Shown: piece after piece, positions 52,115-62,900 of the stretch
Layout of the letters: each line of letters starts with the position of its first letter
How positions within the stretch are numbered: the stretch's first letter is position 1
Made by a program: the position numbers and the translations under genes
Assembly (NCBI GenBank): GCA_964389205.1
Contig: CAYMDH010000011.1
Location: 1-64,000, forward strand
Direction: 5' to 3'
Origin: Leptobacterium sp964389205
Lineage (GTDB): Bacteria > Bacteroidota > Bacteroidia > Flavobacteriales > Flavobacteriaceae
Length of the DNA: 64,000 nucleotides
Notes under the pieces: model-generated
What the model was told of the DNA's origin: nothing
The model's input: only the letters and a program-made list of their open reading frames with translations
Databases searched by the model: none

Positions 52115-53957
52115 TATAAAAGAAACCTTAGAAAAACTTCTTGCTCAAGAAGATACAGATGGTGATAAAAAGATTACTAAAGAAGATATAGGGCCTAAAA
52201 GTTTTTCTATAAACTCAGATAAAAATATTTCTTATAAAGTAAAAGGAACTTATTACCTGTCTAATTTGTTACAAGAATTAGCCATCGCTAAAAATGAAGG
52301 AAAGCAAGAAACACATATTCCATTATCTAAAATAGAAGAAAAACCAACCCATAGAATATCCAGAATGATACGTGATTATTTTTGGGATGATCTTACGCGT
52401 ACTATAGATGAAAAAGGAATTGAAAAGATTGTAGGGGATGATAAAACTACTGATAGTACGCAGCGCATTTATGTACCTTCAACAGATCATTCTGGAATAG
52501 AATATTATAAGAAGATTCAAAGCAAATTTTCTAATTTAATTATAGAAATCTTACCTAGAGACATAACTCCAGAATATGTATTGTCTATTAATGAAAAACC
52601 AGGGATTTTGGCTTTGAAAATAGAGGAAGGAAAAGGAGTTCCTTTTGTAGTTCCCGGAGGTCGTTTTAATGAAATGTATGGATGGGATAGTTATTTTGAA
52701 GGTATGGGGTTGTTAATAGATGGAAGGATTGATTTGGCCAAAGCAATGGTTGATAATTTTTGCTATCAAATAGAAAACTTCGGAAAAATATTAAATGCTA
52801 ATAGGTCGTATTATCTAACAAGAACACAACCTCCTTTTTTATCTTCATTTATTAGAGAAGTATTTGAGTATGATGACAAAAAAGATATAAAGTGGTTAAC
52901 TTCTGTTTTACAAGTTGCTGTCAAAGAATATGAAACTGTTTGGATGGTGAAAGAAAAGAGATTGACAAAAAATGGACTTAACAGATACCTGGCAGAAGGA
53001 ATAGGGATTCCTCCCGAAACTGAAGATGGGCATTTTGATGAAGTATTACTTCAATTTGCAGAAAAACATCAATTGCCATTAGAAACGTTTTTGGAAAAAT
53101 ATAGAAAACGAGAACTTATAGATGAAGTGCTCGATATGTATTTTGTTCATGATAGAAGCTTGCGAGAAAGTGGTCATGACACCTCATGGAGATTAGACAA
53201 TGTTTGTGCTCATTTAAATACCGTAGACTTAAACTCATTACTTTATAAATATGAGAAGGATTTTGCTTACTTAATTGCTACTTATTTCAATGATTCTTTT
53301 CAAGGAGTTGATGCTAAATCATATAATTCAGACTATTGGCTTGATAAAGCAAGAATACGAGAAGAATTAATGAGAAAATTTCTTTGGAGTGATACGGAGG
53401 GAAGTTTTTTTGATTATAACTTTATAGAAAATACACAAACAAACTTTGAATCTGCAACTAATTTCTATCCATTATGGGCAGCGTTTTGTTCTGAAAAAGA
53501 AGCAAGAAAATTAGTAGATAATTTAATGCAGTCTTTTAGAGTAAAAGGAGGCATTACAGCCACTACAAAAGCTTCAGTAGCTTTTATTGATGAAAATCAA
53601 CCACAGCGTCAATGGGATTATCCAAATGGATGGGCGCCACATCAAATGTTACTTTGGAAAGGACTTCTAAATTATGGATATCGTAAAGAAACACAAGAAC
53701 TTGTTTACAGATGGCTTTGGATGATTACCAGAAACGCAGTTGATTATAACGGGACCATTCCTGAAAAGTATGATGTAGTTTCTTGTACTCATAAAGTATA
53801 TGCAGAATATGGAAACGTGGGGACAGAATTTGATTATATAACTACTTCTGGCTTTGGTTGGATGAATGCTTCTTATCAATACGGGCTTAGCTTACTTGAT
53901 GCTTCATTGGTTGAAAAATTGGATCAACTGAAAGATCCAGATAAACTTTTTAAATAA
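52098..53957 (+). CDS. treF: Trehalase, GH37 family (neutral-type, cytoplasmic)
   Basis: A 619-residue alpha,alpha-trehalase hydrolysing trehalose to two glucose. Both GH37 signatures are clear: PGGRFNEMYGWDSYF (near residue 190) and QWDYPNGWAPHQ (near 504). ESGHDTSWR holds the catalytic Asp region. There is no signal peptide, so it acts in the cytoplasm. The N-terminus carries an EF-hand-like loop DTDGDKKITKED (about residues 19-30), comparable to the Ca2+-binding segment of fungal neutral trehalases. It overlaps the MFS permease gene by 17 bases, consistent with an uptake-hydrolysis operon. Confidence 0.92.
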   Translation: MQFKLSIKETLEKLLAQEDTDGDKKITKEDIGPKSFSINSDKNISYKVKGTYYLSNLLQELAIAKNEGKQETHIPLSKIEEKPTHRISRMIRDYFWDDLTRTIDEKGIEKIVGDDKTTDSTQRIYVPSTDHSGIEYYKKIQSKFSNLIIEILPRDITPEYVLSINEKPGILALKIEEGKGVPFVVPGGRFNEMYGWDSYFEGMGLLIDGRIDLAKAMVDNFCYQIENFGKILNANRSYYLTRTQPPFLSSFIREVFEYDDKKDIKWLTSVLQVAVKEYETVWMVKEKRLTKNGLNRYLAEGIGIPPETEDGHFDEVLLQFAEKHQLPLETFLEKYRKRELIDEVLDMYFVHDRSLRESGHDTSWRLDNVCAHLNTVDLNSLLYKYEKDFAYLIATYFNDSFQGVDAKSYNSDYWLDKARIREELMRKFLWSDTEGSFFDYNFIENTQTNFESATNFYPLWAAFCSEKEARKLVDNLMQSFRVKGGITATTKASVAFIDENQPQRQWDYPNGWAPHQMLLWKGLLNYGYRKETQELVYRWLWMITRNAVDYNGTIPEKYDVVSCTHKVYAEYGNVGTEFDYITTSGFGWMNASYQYGLSLLDASLVEKLDQLKDPDKLFK

Positions 53958-54006
53958 AAGAAGAAGAGAGTTTGTAAAATTAACATACTAAACCAAAGAA
54001 TACTTT

Positions 54007-54014
54007 TACATTTG
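54007..54014 (+). promoter_or_regulatory. -7 promoter element of maeB
   Basis: TACATTTG matches the -7 consensus exactly, 19 bases before the start codon. A TTTG at 53971 is too far upstream to be its -33 element. Confidence 0.5.
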
Positions 54015-54033
54015 TATTTCCAAAAAACGATTC

Positions 54034-56316
54034 ATGAGTAAACAGAGTAAACGACGTGAAGCACTTGTATATCACGCAAAACCACAGCCTGGGAAAATTA
54101 AAATAGTACCTACAAAACGTTATGCAACGCAAAGAGATTTGGCGTTAGCATATTCTCCAGGAGTTGCAGAGCCATGTTTAGAGATAGAAAAAGATAAAAG
54201 CAATGTTTATAAATATACTACTAAAGGGAATTTAGTAGCTGTGATCACTAATGGAACTGCTGTTTTAGGATTAGGAGATATTGGACCTGAAGCTTCAAAA
54301 CCTGTTATGGAAGGAAAAAGCTTGCTGTTCAAGATTTTTGCAGACATAGATGCTATGGATATTGAATTGGATACAAAAGATATTGAAAAATTTATAGAAA
54401 CAGTAAAAACAATTGCACCCACTTTTGGAGGGATTAATTTAGAAGACATAAAAGCACCGGAAGCTTTTGAGATTGAAAAAAGATTGAAAGAAGAATTAGA
54501 TATTCCAGTGATGCATGATGACCAGCACGGAACAGCAATTATTTCTGCTGCTGCCTTGCTAAATGCATTAGAGATTATTGGAAAGAAAATAGGAGAAGTT
54601 AAAATAGTGATTAGTGGAGCAGGAGCTGCAGCTATTTCTTGTACCAGATTATACAAAGCCTTTGGAGCAAATGCCAAAAACATTGTGATGCTTGATAGTA
54701 AAGGTGTTATCAGAAAAGATAGGGAAAACCTCTCTGAAGAAAAATTTGAATTCGCATCAGATAGAAAAATAGATACATTAGAAGAAGCAATGAAAGATGC
54801 TGATGTATTTATAGGTCTTTCAATTGCTAATATTGTAACTCCTGATATGTTGCTGTCGATGGCTAAAAACCCTATTGTATTTGCAATGGCAAATCCAGAT
54901 CCAGAGATAGCATATGATTTGGCTGTAGATACCAGAGGAGATATTATTATGGCTACAGGTAGATCAGACCATCCTAACCAAGTAAATAATGTTTTGGGAT
55001 TTCCGTTTATTTTTAGAGGTGCCTTAGATGTAAGAGCAACTAAAATCAATGAAGCTATGAAAATGGCAGCAGTTAAAGCATTAGCAGCACTTACAAAAGA
55101 ACCTGTTCCAGAACAAGTAAATATTGCATATGGTGAAACCAGATTGACATTTGGGAAAGAATATATCATTCCTAAGCCATTTGATCCTCGCTTGATAGGT
55201 GAAGTGCCGCCTGCAGTTGCAAAAGCAGCGATGGAAAGTGGTGTAGCAACAGCCCCTATAGAAAACTGGGATATGTACAAAGAAGAGTTATTACAACGCT
55301 TAGGGAATGATAATAAGATAGTGAGATTACTTCACGATAGAGCAAAATTAAATCCAAAACGAATTGTTTTTGCAGAAGCAGATCATCTAGATGTGTTAAA
55401 AGCAGCTCAAATCATTCATGATGAAGGAATTGGATTTCCTATCTTATTAGGAAGAGAAGATGTTATTAAAGAATTAAAAGCAGAAATTGATTTTGATGCC
55501 GATGTGCCTATTATTGATCCCAAAACAGATGAGCATAATCACCAAAAAGAAAATTATGCCAAGAAATATTGGGAAGCTAGAAAGCGAAGAGGAGTTACCT
55601 ATTTCGATGCTCAAAAGAAAGTAAGAGAACGAAATTACTTTGCAGCTATGATGGTTAAAGAAGGAGATGCAGATGCTTTAATATCAGGGTACTCCAGAAG
55701 TTATCCATCGGTATTAAAACCTATGCTGGAGCTCATAGGGAAAGCACCTGGAGTTTCAAAGGTAGCAACCATGAATATGGTGATTACAGATAGAGGCCCT
55801 ATGTTTTTGGCAGATACTTCTATCAACATAGAACCCTCAGCTAAAGAATTGGCTAAAATTGCACAAATGACTGCAGCAGTTACTAAAACTTTTGGTTTTG
55901 AGCCTGTTATTGCAATGTTGTCCTATGCAAATTTTGGATCCTCAATACATGAGAAAGCATCTAAAGTAAAAGAAGCTGTTTCTTATTTACATCGTTATTA
56001 CCCAGATATCCAAGTAGATGGAGAGTTGCAATCAGATTTCGCCTTAAATAAGGAAATGTTACAAAAGAATTTCCCTTTTTCTAAGTTGGCTGGAAAAAAA
56101 GTAAACACGCTTATTTTTCCAAATCTAGATTCTGCTAATATTACAAATAAGCTTATGAAAGAGCTTACAAAAATGGATTCTATTGGGCCTATTATGCTAG
56201 GAATGGATAAAGCTATTCATATACTTCAATTAGGTGCTAGTGTAGAAGAAATTGTAAATATGACAGCCGTAGCTGTATTGGATGCGCAAGAAAGAGAGAA
56301 ACGTCAAAAAGTATAA
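54034..56316 (+). CDS. maeB: NADP-dependent malic enzyme with C-terminal phosphotransacetylase domain (MaeB type)
   Basis: A 760-residue enzyme converting malate to pyruvate and CO2, supplying NADPH. The malic enzyme half (about 1-430) has AYSPGVAEPCLEI, NGTAVLGLGDIGPEA, MHDDQHGTAII and the nucleotide-binding KIVISGAGAAAISC. The C-terminal half (about 440-760) is a phosphotransacetylase-like domain (RIVFAEADHLDVLKAAQI, GEGDADALISGYSRS as GDADALISGYSRS). In MaeB enzymes this half is usually regulatory rather than catalytic. It has its own promoter, no visible terminator, and is followed by ruvA after 87 bases. Confidence 0.96.
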   Translation: MSKQSKRREALVYHAKPQPGKIKIVPTKRYATQRDLALAYSPGVAEPCLEIEKDKSNVYKYTTKGNLVAVITNGTAVLGLGDIGPEASKPVMEGKSLLFKIFADIDAMDIELDTKDIEKFIETVKTIAPTFGGINLEDIKAPEAFEIEKRLKEELDIPVMHDDQHGTAIISAAALLNALEIIGKKIGEVKIVISGAGAAAISCTRLYKAFGANAKNIVMLDSKGVIRKDRENLSEEKFEFASDRKIDTLEEAMKDADVFIGLSIANIVTPDMLLSMAKNPIVFAMANPDPEIAYDLAVDTRGDIIMATGRSDHPNQVNNVLGFPFIFRGALDVRATKINEAMKMAAVKALAALTKEPVPEQVNIAYGETRLTFGKEYIIPKPFDPRLIGEVPPAVAKAAMESGVATAPIENWDMYKEELLQRLGNDNKIVRLLHDRAKLNPKRIVFAEADHLDVLKAAQIIHDEGIGFPILLGREDVIKELKAEIDFDADVPIIDPKTDEHNHQKENYAKKYWEARKRRGVTYFDAQKKVRERNYFAAMMVKEGDADALISGYSRSYPSVLKPMLELIGKAPGVSKVATMNMVITDRGPMFLADTSINIEPSAKELAKIAQMTAAVTKTFGFEPVIAMLSYANFGSSIHEKASKVKEAVSYLHRYYPDIQVDGELQSDFALNKEMLQKNFPFSKLAGKKVNTLIFPNLDSANITNKLMKELTKMDSIGPIMLGMDKAIHILQLGASVEEIVNMTAVAVLDAQEREKRQKV

Positions 56317-56373
56317 GAAAAACCAGAAACGTTAACGAGCTATATTGATGCTACTAGCTATAAATAATTTTGT

Positions 56374-56381
56374 TACATTTG
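56374..56381 (+). promoter_or_regulatory. -7 promoter element of ruvA-sprA
   Basis: TACATTTG lies 22 bases before the ruvA ATG. No TTG is visible at the expected -33 distance. Confidence 0.45.
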
Positions 56382-56403
56382 AAGCATTAACTTTTATTGA
56401 TAT

Positions 56404-56985
56404 ATGATAGCATATATAAGGGGGAGGCTCGTTGAAAAAAATCCAACAGACGTAGTAATAGATTGTAATGGAGTAGGATATTTTATTAATATCTCTCTGC
56501 ATACATTTTCTAAAATTACAGATGAAGAAAATATTAAACTTCATACACATCTTCAGGTTCGTGAAGATGCACATACGTTATTTGGTTTTGCTGAAAAATC
56601 TGAACGAGAAATTTTTAGGTTATTAATTTCTGTTTCAGGGATTGGAGCAAGTACGGCTAGAACCATGCTTTCATCTATGGACCCTTTACAAATAAGAGAC
56701 GCTATTGCTTCAGATGATGTTCCTGCTATACAATCTATAAAAGGTATAGGAGCTAAAACTGCGCAACGTGTTATTTTAGATTTAAAGGATAAAATTCTTA
56801 AAATTTACGATATTGATGAAGTTTCCACACAACAAGGCAATACAAACAAAGATGAAGCGTTATCTGCTTTAGAAGTCCTTGGATTTGCTAAGAAACAATC
56901 AGAAAAAGTAGTTGATAGAATTTTGAGGGATAACTCTGGATTAAGTGTAGAAGAGATAATAAAACACGCACTTAAAAATTTATAA
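56404..56985 (+). CDS. ruvA: Holliday junction DNA-binding protein RuvA
   Basis: A 193-residue RuvA that clamps four-way junctions and loads RuvB. Domain I is the OB fold (MIAYIRGRLVEKNPTDVVID). Domain II has two helix-hairpin-helix motifs (VSGIGASTARTML and IKGIGAKTAQRVI), and domain III lies at the C-terminus (ALEVLGFAKKQSEKVVDRIL). Normal length. It is separated from ruvB by about 11 kb and probably shares a transcript with sprA, whose start codon is seven bases after the ruvA stop. Confidence 0.97.
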   Translation: MIAYIRGRLVEKNPTDVVIDCNGVGYFINISLHTFSKITDEENIKLHTHLQVREDAHTLFGFAEKSEREIFRLLISVSGIGASTARTMLSSMDPLQIRDAIASDDVPAIQSIKGIGAKTAQRVILDLKDKILKIYDIDEVSTQQGNTNKDEALSALEVLGFAKKQSEKVVDRILRDNSGLSVEEIIKHALKNL

Positions 56986-56991
56986 AAAATA

Positions 56992-59900
56992 TTGAAAAGT
57001 AACATACCAAATTTAATATACTTGATTAGAGTATTTTTCTTTGTTGCACTATTTCTTTGTTGCACCGTTTTACACGCTCAGCAAGAAGGTAATTCTAAAA
57101 CTCAAGATAGTACAAAGACAGGTGTGTCTTTAGGTAAAATAAAACTCAAAAATCCAAACAGTATTATTTCAAAATATACCTACGATCCAGTACTGGATTT
57201 ATATGTGTATACAGAAACTGTAGGGAATTATGATATTTCATACCCACTTATACTTACTCCAAAACAATACAGAGATTTAATCCATAAAGAAGGAATAAAA
57301 AATTATTTCAAAGAAAAGTTAGATGCTATCTCAGGGAAAAAAGAGGGAAGCGAAGAAGCTAGAAAAAATTTACTCCCTAATTTTTATGTAAACTCCAGTT
57401 TTTTTGAATCTATTTTTGGAGGAAATACTATTGAAGTAATTCCTCAGGGTTCTATCGCTGCAGATTTAGGAGTTCGCCTTCAAAGAAATGATAATCCAGC
57501 ACTATCACCAAGAAACCGAACGAACATCACATTTGATTTTGACCAAAGAATTAGCTTAAGCTTATTAGGAAAAATAGGTACTAGGCTCTCTGTTTCTGCA
57601 AATTTTGATACAGAAGCTACTTTTGATTTTCAAAATCTAATTAAATTAGAATATACTCCTACAGAAGATGACATTCTTCAAAAAATAGAAATAGGGAATG
57701 TGAACCTTCCATTAAATAGTTCATTAATTACGGGTGCTCAAAGTTTATTTGGAGTTAAAACACAATTGCAATTTGGAAGAACTAAAATAACTAGTGTTTT
57801 TTCAGAACAGCGTTCTCAAAGTAGAACCGTAGTAGCACAAGGAGGAGGTACCTTAAATGAATTTGAAATTCTCGCCTTAGATTATGATGAAGACAGACAC
57901 TTTTTCTTATCTCAATTTTTTAGAGATCAATACGATCAGGCATTAGAAAACTATCCATTTATACGAAGTCAGGTACAAATAACCCGTATTGAAGTTTGGG
58001 TTACCAACAGAGGACAACAAACCGAAAATGTTAGAAATATTGTTTCTATTCAAGATTTAGGAGAAAACAATCCTCAAAATACTAGAATAGGAAGGTTTGG
58101 AACTCCACCGGCTGGTTTTTTTAATGGTGTTAGTAATCTTCCACGAAACGAAGCTAATGATTATAACCCATTGGAAATTGGAAATCTAGCTGCTTCAGTA
58201 CTTACTGATGATATTCGAGAAATAGCTACTGTTCAAAATGGGTTTGGAACCTTGAGCGGAAGTGTTAATCAAGGCTTCGATTTTGCTATTTTAGAAAATG
58301 CTAGAAAATTAGAAGAAGGGCGAGATTTTTCTTTAAATACACAATTAGGATATATTTCTCTTAGGCAACGTTTAAGTAATGATGAGGTTTTAGCAGTCTC
58401 TTTTCAATATACATTTACTGGTACTGGAGAGGTTTTTCAAGTAGGAGAATTTGCCAATGATGGAGTTGGTGCTACAGGTGTAGATCCTGTAGATGGTTTT
58501 ATCACAAATAATACCTTAGTTACAAAATTATTAAAGAGTAATGTAACCAATGTTGCAGATCCTATTTGGGATTTAATGATGAAGAATATTTATTCAACAG
58601 GCGCTTTTCAGCTAAGCCCTGAAGATTTTAGAATGAATATACTCTATACAGATCCTTCATCTTTAAATTATTTAGTGCCTGTAGATGAAGTAACCTTTCC
58701 TGTAGGATTAGATGAGCGTATATTATTAGATGTTTTAAATTTTGACAGACTAAATGTTTTTAATGATGTTCAAAGCGGAGGAGACGGTTTTTTTGATTTT
58801 CAACCCGGTATTACAGTAGATACAGAACTAGGGAATATTATATTTACTAAAGTAGAGCCTTTTGGAGAATTTATTTTTGATGTATTAGGAGGAGGAAATT
58901 ATGATCTCCCAAATACATTTAATGCTAATCAAGAACAATATGTATTTAGGAATATGTATGTTTTAACCAAGGCTGCTGCATTAGAAGATAGTGATCAAAA
59001 TAAATATCAATTAAAAGGACGCTATAAATCAGAAGGCGCTAATGGGATTCCTATAGGGGCTTTTAATGTGCCTAGAGGATCTGTTAAAGTAACAGCAGCA
59101 GGTCGTGTATTACAAGAGGGTATTGATTTTACAGTAAATTATCAAGCCGGAACAGTACAAATATTAGATCCAGGACTTCGCGATTCTAACACTCCTATTG
59201 AAATATCTGTAGAAAATAATTCTATTTTTGGACAACAGACAAGAAGATTTACCGGGATTAATGTAGAACACCAATTTAATGAGAACTTTTTATTAGGAGC
59301 AACGGTATTAAATCTTAATGAAAGACCGCTTACTCAGAAAGCTAATTTTGGATCAGAACCTGTAAACAATACTATTTTTGGAATTAATGGTAACTTCTCT
59401 ACAGAAGTACCCTTTTTAACTCGTTTGGTCAATAAATTACCAAATATTGATACCGATGTTCCATCAAATTTATCTGTTAGAGGTGAATTTGCATATTTAA
59501 TACCAGGTTCTTCCAGAAATGCAGATTTTGAAGGCGAAGCAACTGCCTTTGTAGATGATTTTGAAGGGGCGCAATCACTTATTGATGTAAGAGGTGCATT
59601 GGCTTGGTCTCTATCGAGTCCTCCATTAGAATTTATAGATCCAGATGAGACAGGTTTAAGCACAGGGGAAGAACGTGCTAAGCTAGCATGGTATACAATA
59701 GATCCAATATTTTTTACGAATCAACGTCCGGCAGGTATTTCAGATGAAGATATTTCTACAAATCAAACTCGTAGAGTATTTGTCGATGAAATTTTCCCGC
59801 AAGTAGATATTCCGCAAGGACAAACAACCGTACAAAGTACATTAGATTTAGCCTATTACCCAACAGATAAAGGCCCTTATAACAATAGTGCTAATTTTGG

Positions 59901-62900
59901 AGCATTACAACCTCAAGAACGATGGGCGGGTATTATGCGATCTATTACCAGTACTAACTTTGAACAATCCAACGTAGAATTTATACAGTTTTGGGTATTA
60001 GACCCTTTTGTAGATGGAGTAGGTCCAGATCAAGGAGAATTGATTTTTAACTTAGGGAATATCTCAGAAGATATTTTAACAGATGGCCGGAAACAATATG
60101 AAAATGGACTTCCAATAACAGATAACCCTACAGGTACCGCATTAACAATACCAGTTCCATGGGGTGTAGTACCATCAACACAATCGCTTGTATACGCTTT
60201 TGATGCCGATGAAACTAATAGAGCTCTCCAAGATATTGGTCTAGATGGATTAAACGATGCTTTAGAAGGCGCCACATATCTCAACAATCCAGGCCCTGAC
60301 CCAGCTTTAGATAACTATGAATTTTATTTAAGTAGAGAGGGAGATATTTTAAACCGTTATTTCAACTTTAATAATACAGATGGAAACTCTCCTGTAGCAG
60401 TAGGAAATAACGATAGAGGATCAACAACACTTCCTGATGTTGAAGATATAGACAGAGATTTAACAACAAATACAATCAATAGTTATTTTGAATATCGTAT
60501 TCCAATTCGTCCAGATATAGGACGAAATGATCCCTTTGTAAATGATATTAGAGAAGTAGATGTTACTACTCCTGATAATAATGTAATTAGATCTCGATGG
60601 ATACAATTTAAAATTCCAATACGAGAGTTTGATGATGCAATTGGAGGGATTACAGATTTGCGTTCTATCAGTTTTATGAGAATGTATATGAGTGGTTTTC
60701 AAAGAGATGTTGTTTTGCGTTTTGCAACACTAGACTTAGTAAGGGGAGACTATAGGTTCTATACAAGAACTTTACAAACAGATGAAGATGATCCTGCAGA
60801 TGATACTACTTTTACAGATATCAATACTGTAAATATTCAAGAAAATGAGCAACGGCAACCAATACCATATCGTTTACCTCCAGGAGTTGTAAGAGAGCAA
60901 TTGAATAATAACAATACAATTATTAGACAAAATGAACAATCACTCTCTTTTACAGTATGTGATTTAGAACCTGAGGATTCTCGTGGAGTATTCAAAAACG
61001 TTGACATAGATCTTCGTCAATACAGAAGACTTCAAATGTTTTTACATGCAGAAGCGTTTCAAGAAAATCCAGTAGGAGATAATCAATTAGTAGCTTTTAT
61101 TAGGCTGGGAACAGATTTTAATGATAATTTTTATCAAATAGAAATACCATTAGAAGTTACTACACCAGGTGATGCCTCTACTGCAGAAGGTGTTTGGCCA
61201 CCTATAAACAATTTAGATATTCCTTTAGAACTACTATCGAGAATTAAGGCAGAAGGAATTGCAGATGGAACACTTTCTAATATTGTCTTTTATGAAGAAG
61301 ATGAGGAAGAGATTATAGATGTTCCTGAATTTTCGGCAAGAGTTCCGGGTGTACAGCGTTACGCAATTCGAGGAAATCCGTCTCTAGGAAATATTAGAGC
61401 GTTAATGGTGGGGATTAAAAATGCTACTACCAATGAAGTATGTGGAGAAGTATGGTTTAATGAACTTCGTTTGTCAGAATTAGATAATAATGGAGGTTGG
61501 GCTGCAGTTGGATCTGTAGATGCTAATATTGCAGATTTTGCAAATATTTCGGCATCGGGACAAGTAAGTACTATAGGTTTTGGTACATTAGAATCAATAC
61601 CTAATGAGCGAAGTAGAGAAGACGCAGTTCAATACGGAATTAACACTAATATTAATTTAGGACAATTACTGCCAAAAAAATGGGATGTACAGATTCCTTT
61701 TAACTATAGTATTTCAGAAGAATTAATTACTCCAGAGTTTGACCCTGTTTTTCAGGATATAACATTAGACGATAGAATTGATGCTGCAGAAACAGAACAA
61801 GAAGAAGAAATCATAAGAAGGCAGGCAGAAGATTATACAAAGAGAAGGAGTATTAATGTGATTGGATTAAGAAAGAATAGAGCTCCAGAAAAGAAAGCAA
61901 GGGTTTATGATATTGAAAATTTCACATTCAATTATTCCTATAATGAAGTAAATCATAGAGATTTTGAAATTGAAGAAGCTCGCGATCAAAATATTAGAAC
62001 GGGATTTACTTATAATCATAATTTTGAGCCTTTAGAAATAGCTCCTTTTAAGAAAAAAGATTCTTTATTTACTGGACGTTATTGGCAATGGATTAAGGAC
62101 TTAAATTTAAATTTACTACCTACTAGTATTTCTATAAATTCAAATTATAACAGAACATTTAATCAACAGCGATTTAGAGAAGTTCTTACTCCTGGAATAG
62201 ATGTAGGAGAGCAATTAGGACTTCCAACATTACAGCAACGAAACTTTTTGTTTGACTGGCAGTATGCTGTTAATTATAATCTAACTAAATCACTTCGTTT
62301 TAATTTTACTGCAGCTAATTTTAATATAGTACGAAATTTCTTTGATGAAGATGAAAACGGAGAGACTTTTATAAGAGATGATGTTGGGATCTATGATGAT
62401 TTCTTTAATACAGGAGAAGCGAATAGACATACTCAGCGTTTAGAATTAAATTATGAGTTGCCGCTCAATAAAATACCTGTGTTTAGCTTTATCAATGCTA
62501 ACTATCAATATACTGGTGATTTTGATTGGCAGCGCGGGGGAGATGCATTAACAGAAGTAGCAGGAGAGAATCTAAATACAATTCAAAATGCAAATACACA
62601 TACCATCGGAGCTTCTTTAACAATGGACAAATTATATAAATATTTTGGTTTAACTAAGCGTACAGCAGCAGATGCACGAAGACAAAATGCAGCAAATAGG
62701 CCTACATTAGCTCCCGCAGGAACAACACAAAATGATAAAGAACTTAAAAAATCTATAAAGAAAACTTCAAAGTTTTTCAATACGTTAGTAGATGTATTAA
62801 CAACAGTAAAGAGAATCAATCTGAACTACTCTGAAAACAATGGGAAAGTGCTTCCGGGTTATACAGAATCTATAGGATTTATAGGAACCTTACGCCCTTC

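Noticed and set aside
54207..55280. 357-codon frame on the minus strand
   Set aside because: It lies wholly antisense to the well-conserved maeB gene, and the composition (Ser/Ala/Ile-rich) is that of a reverse-frame shadow.
59334..60287. Minus-strand frames of 85-109 codons within the sprA region
   Set aside because: They are antisense to the continuous sprA reading frame, whose family motifs are intact.
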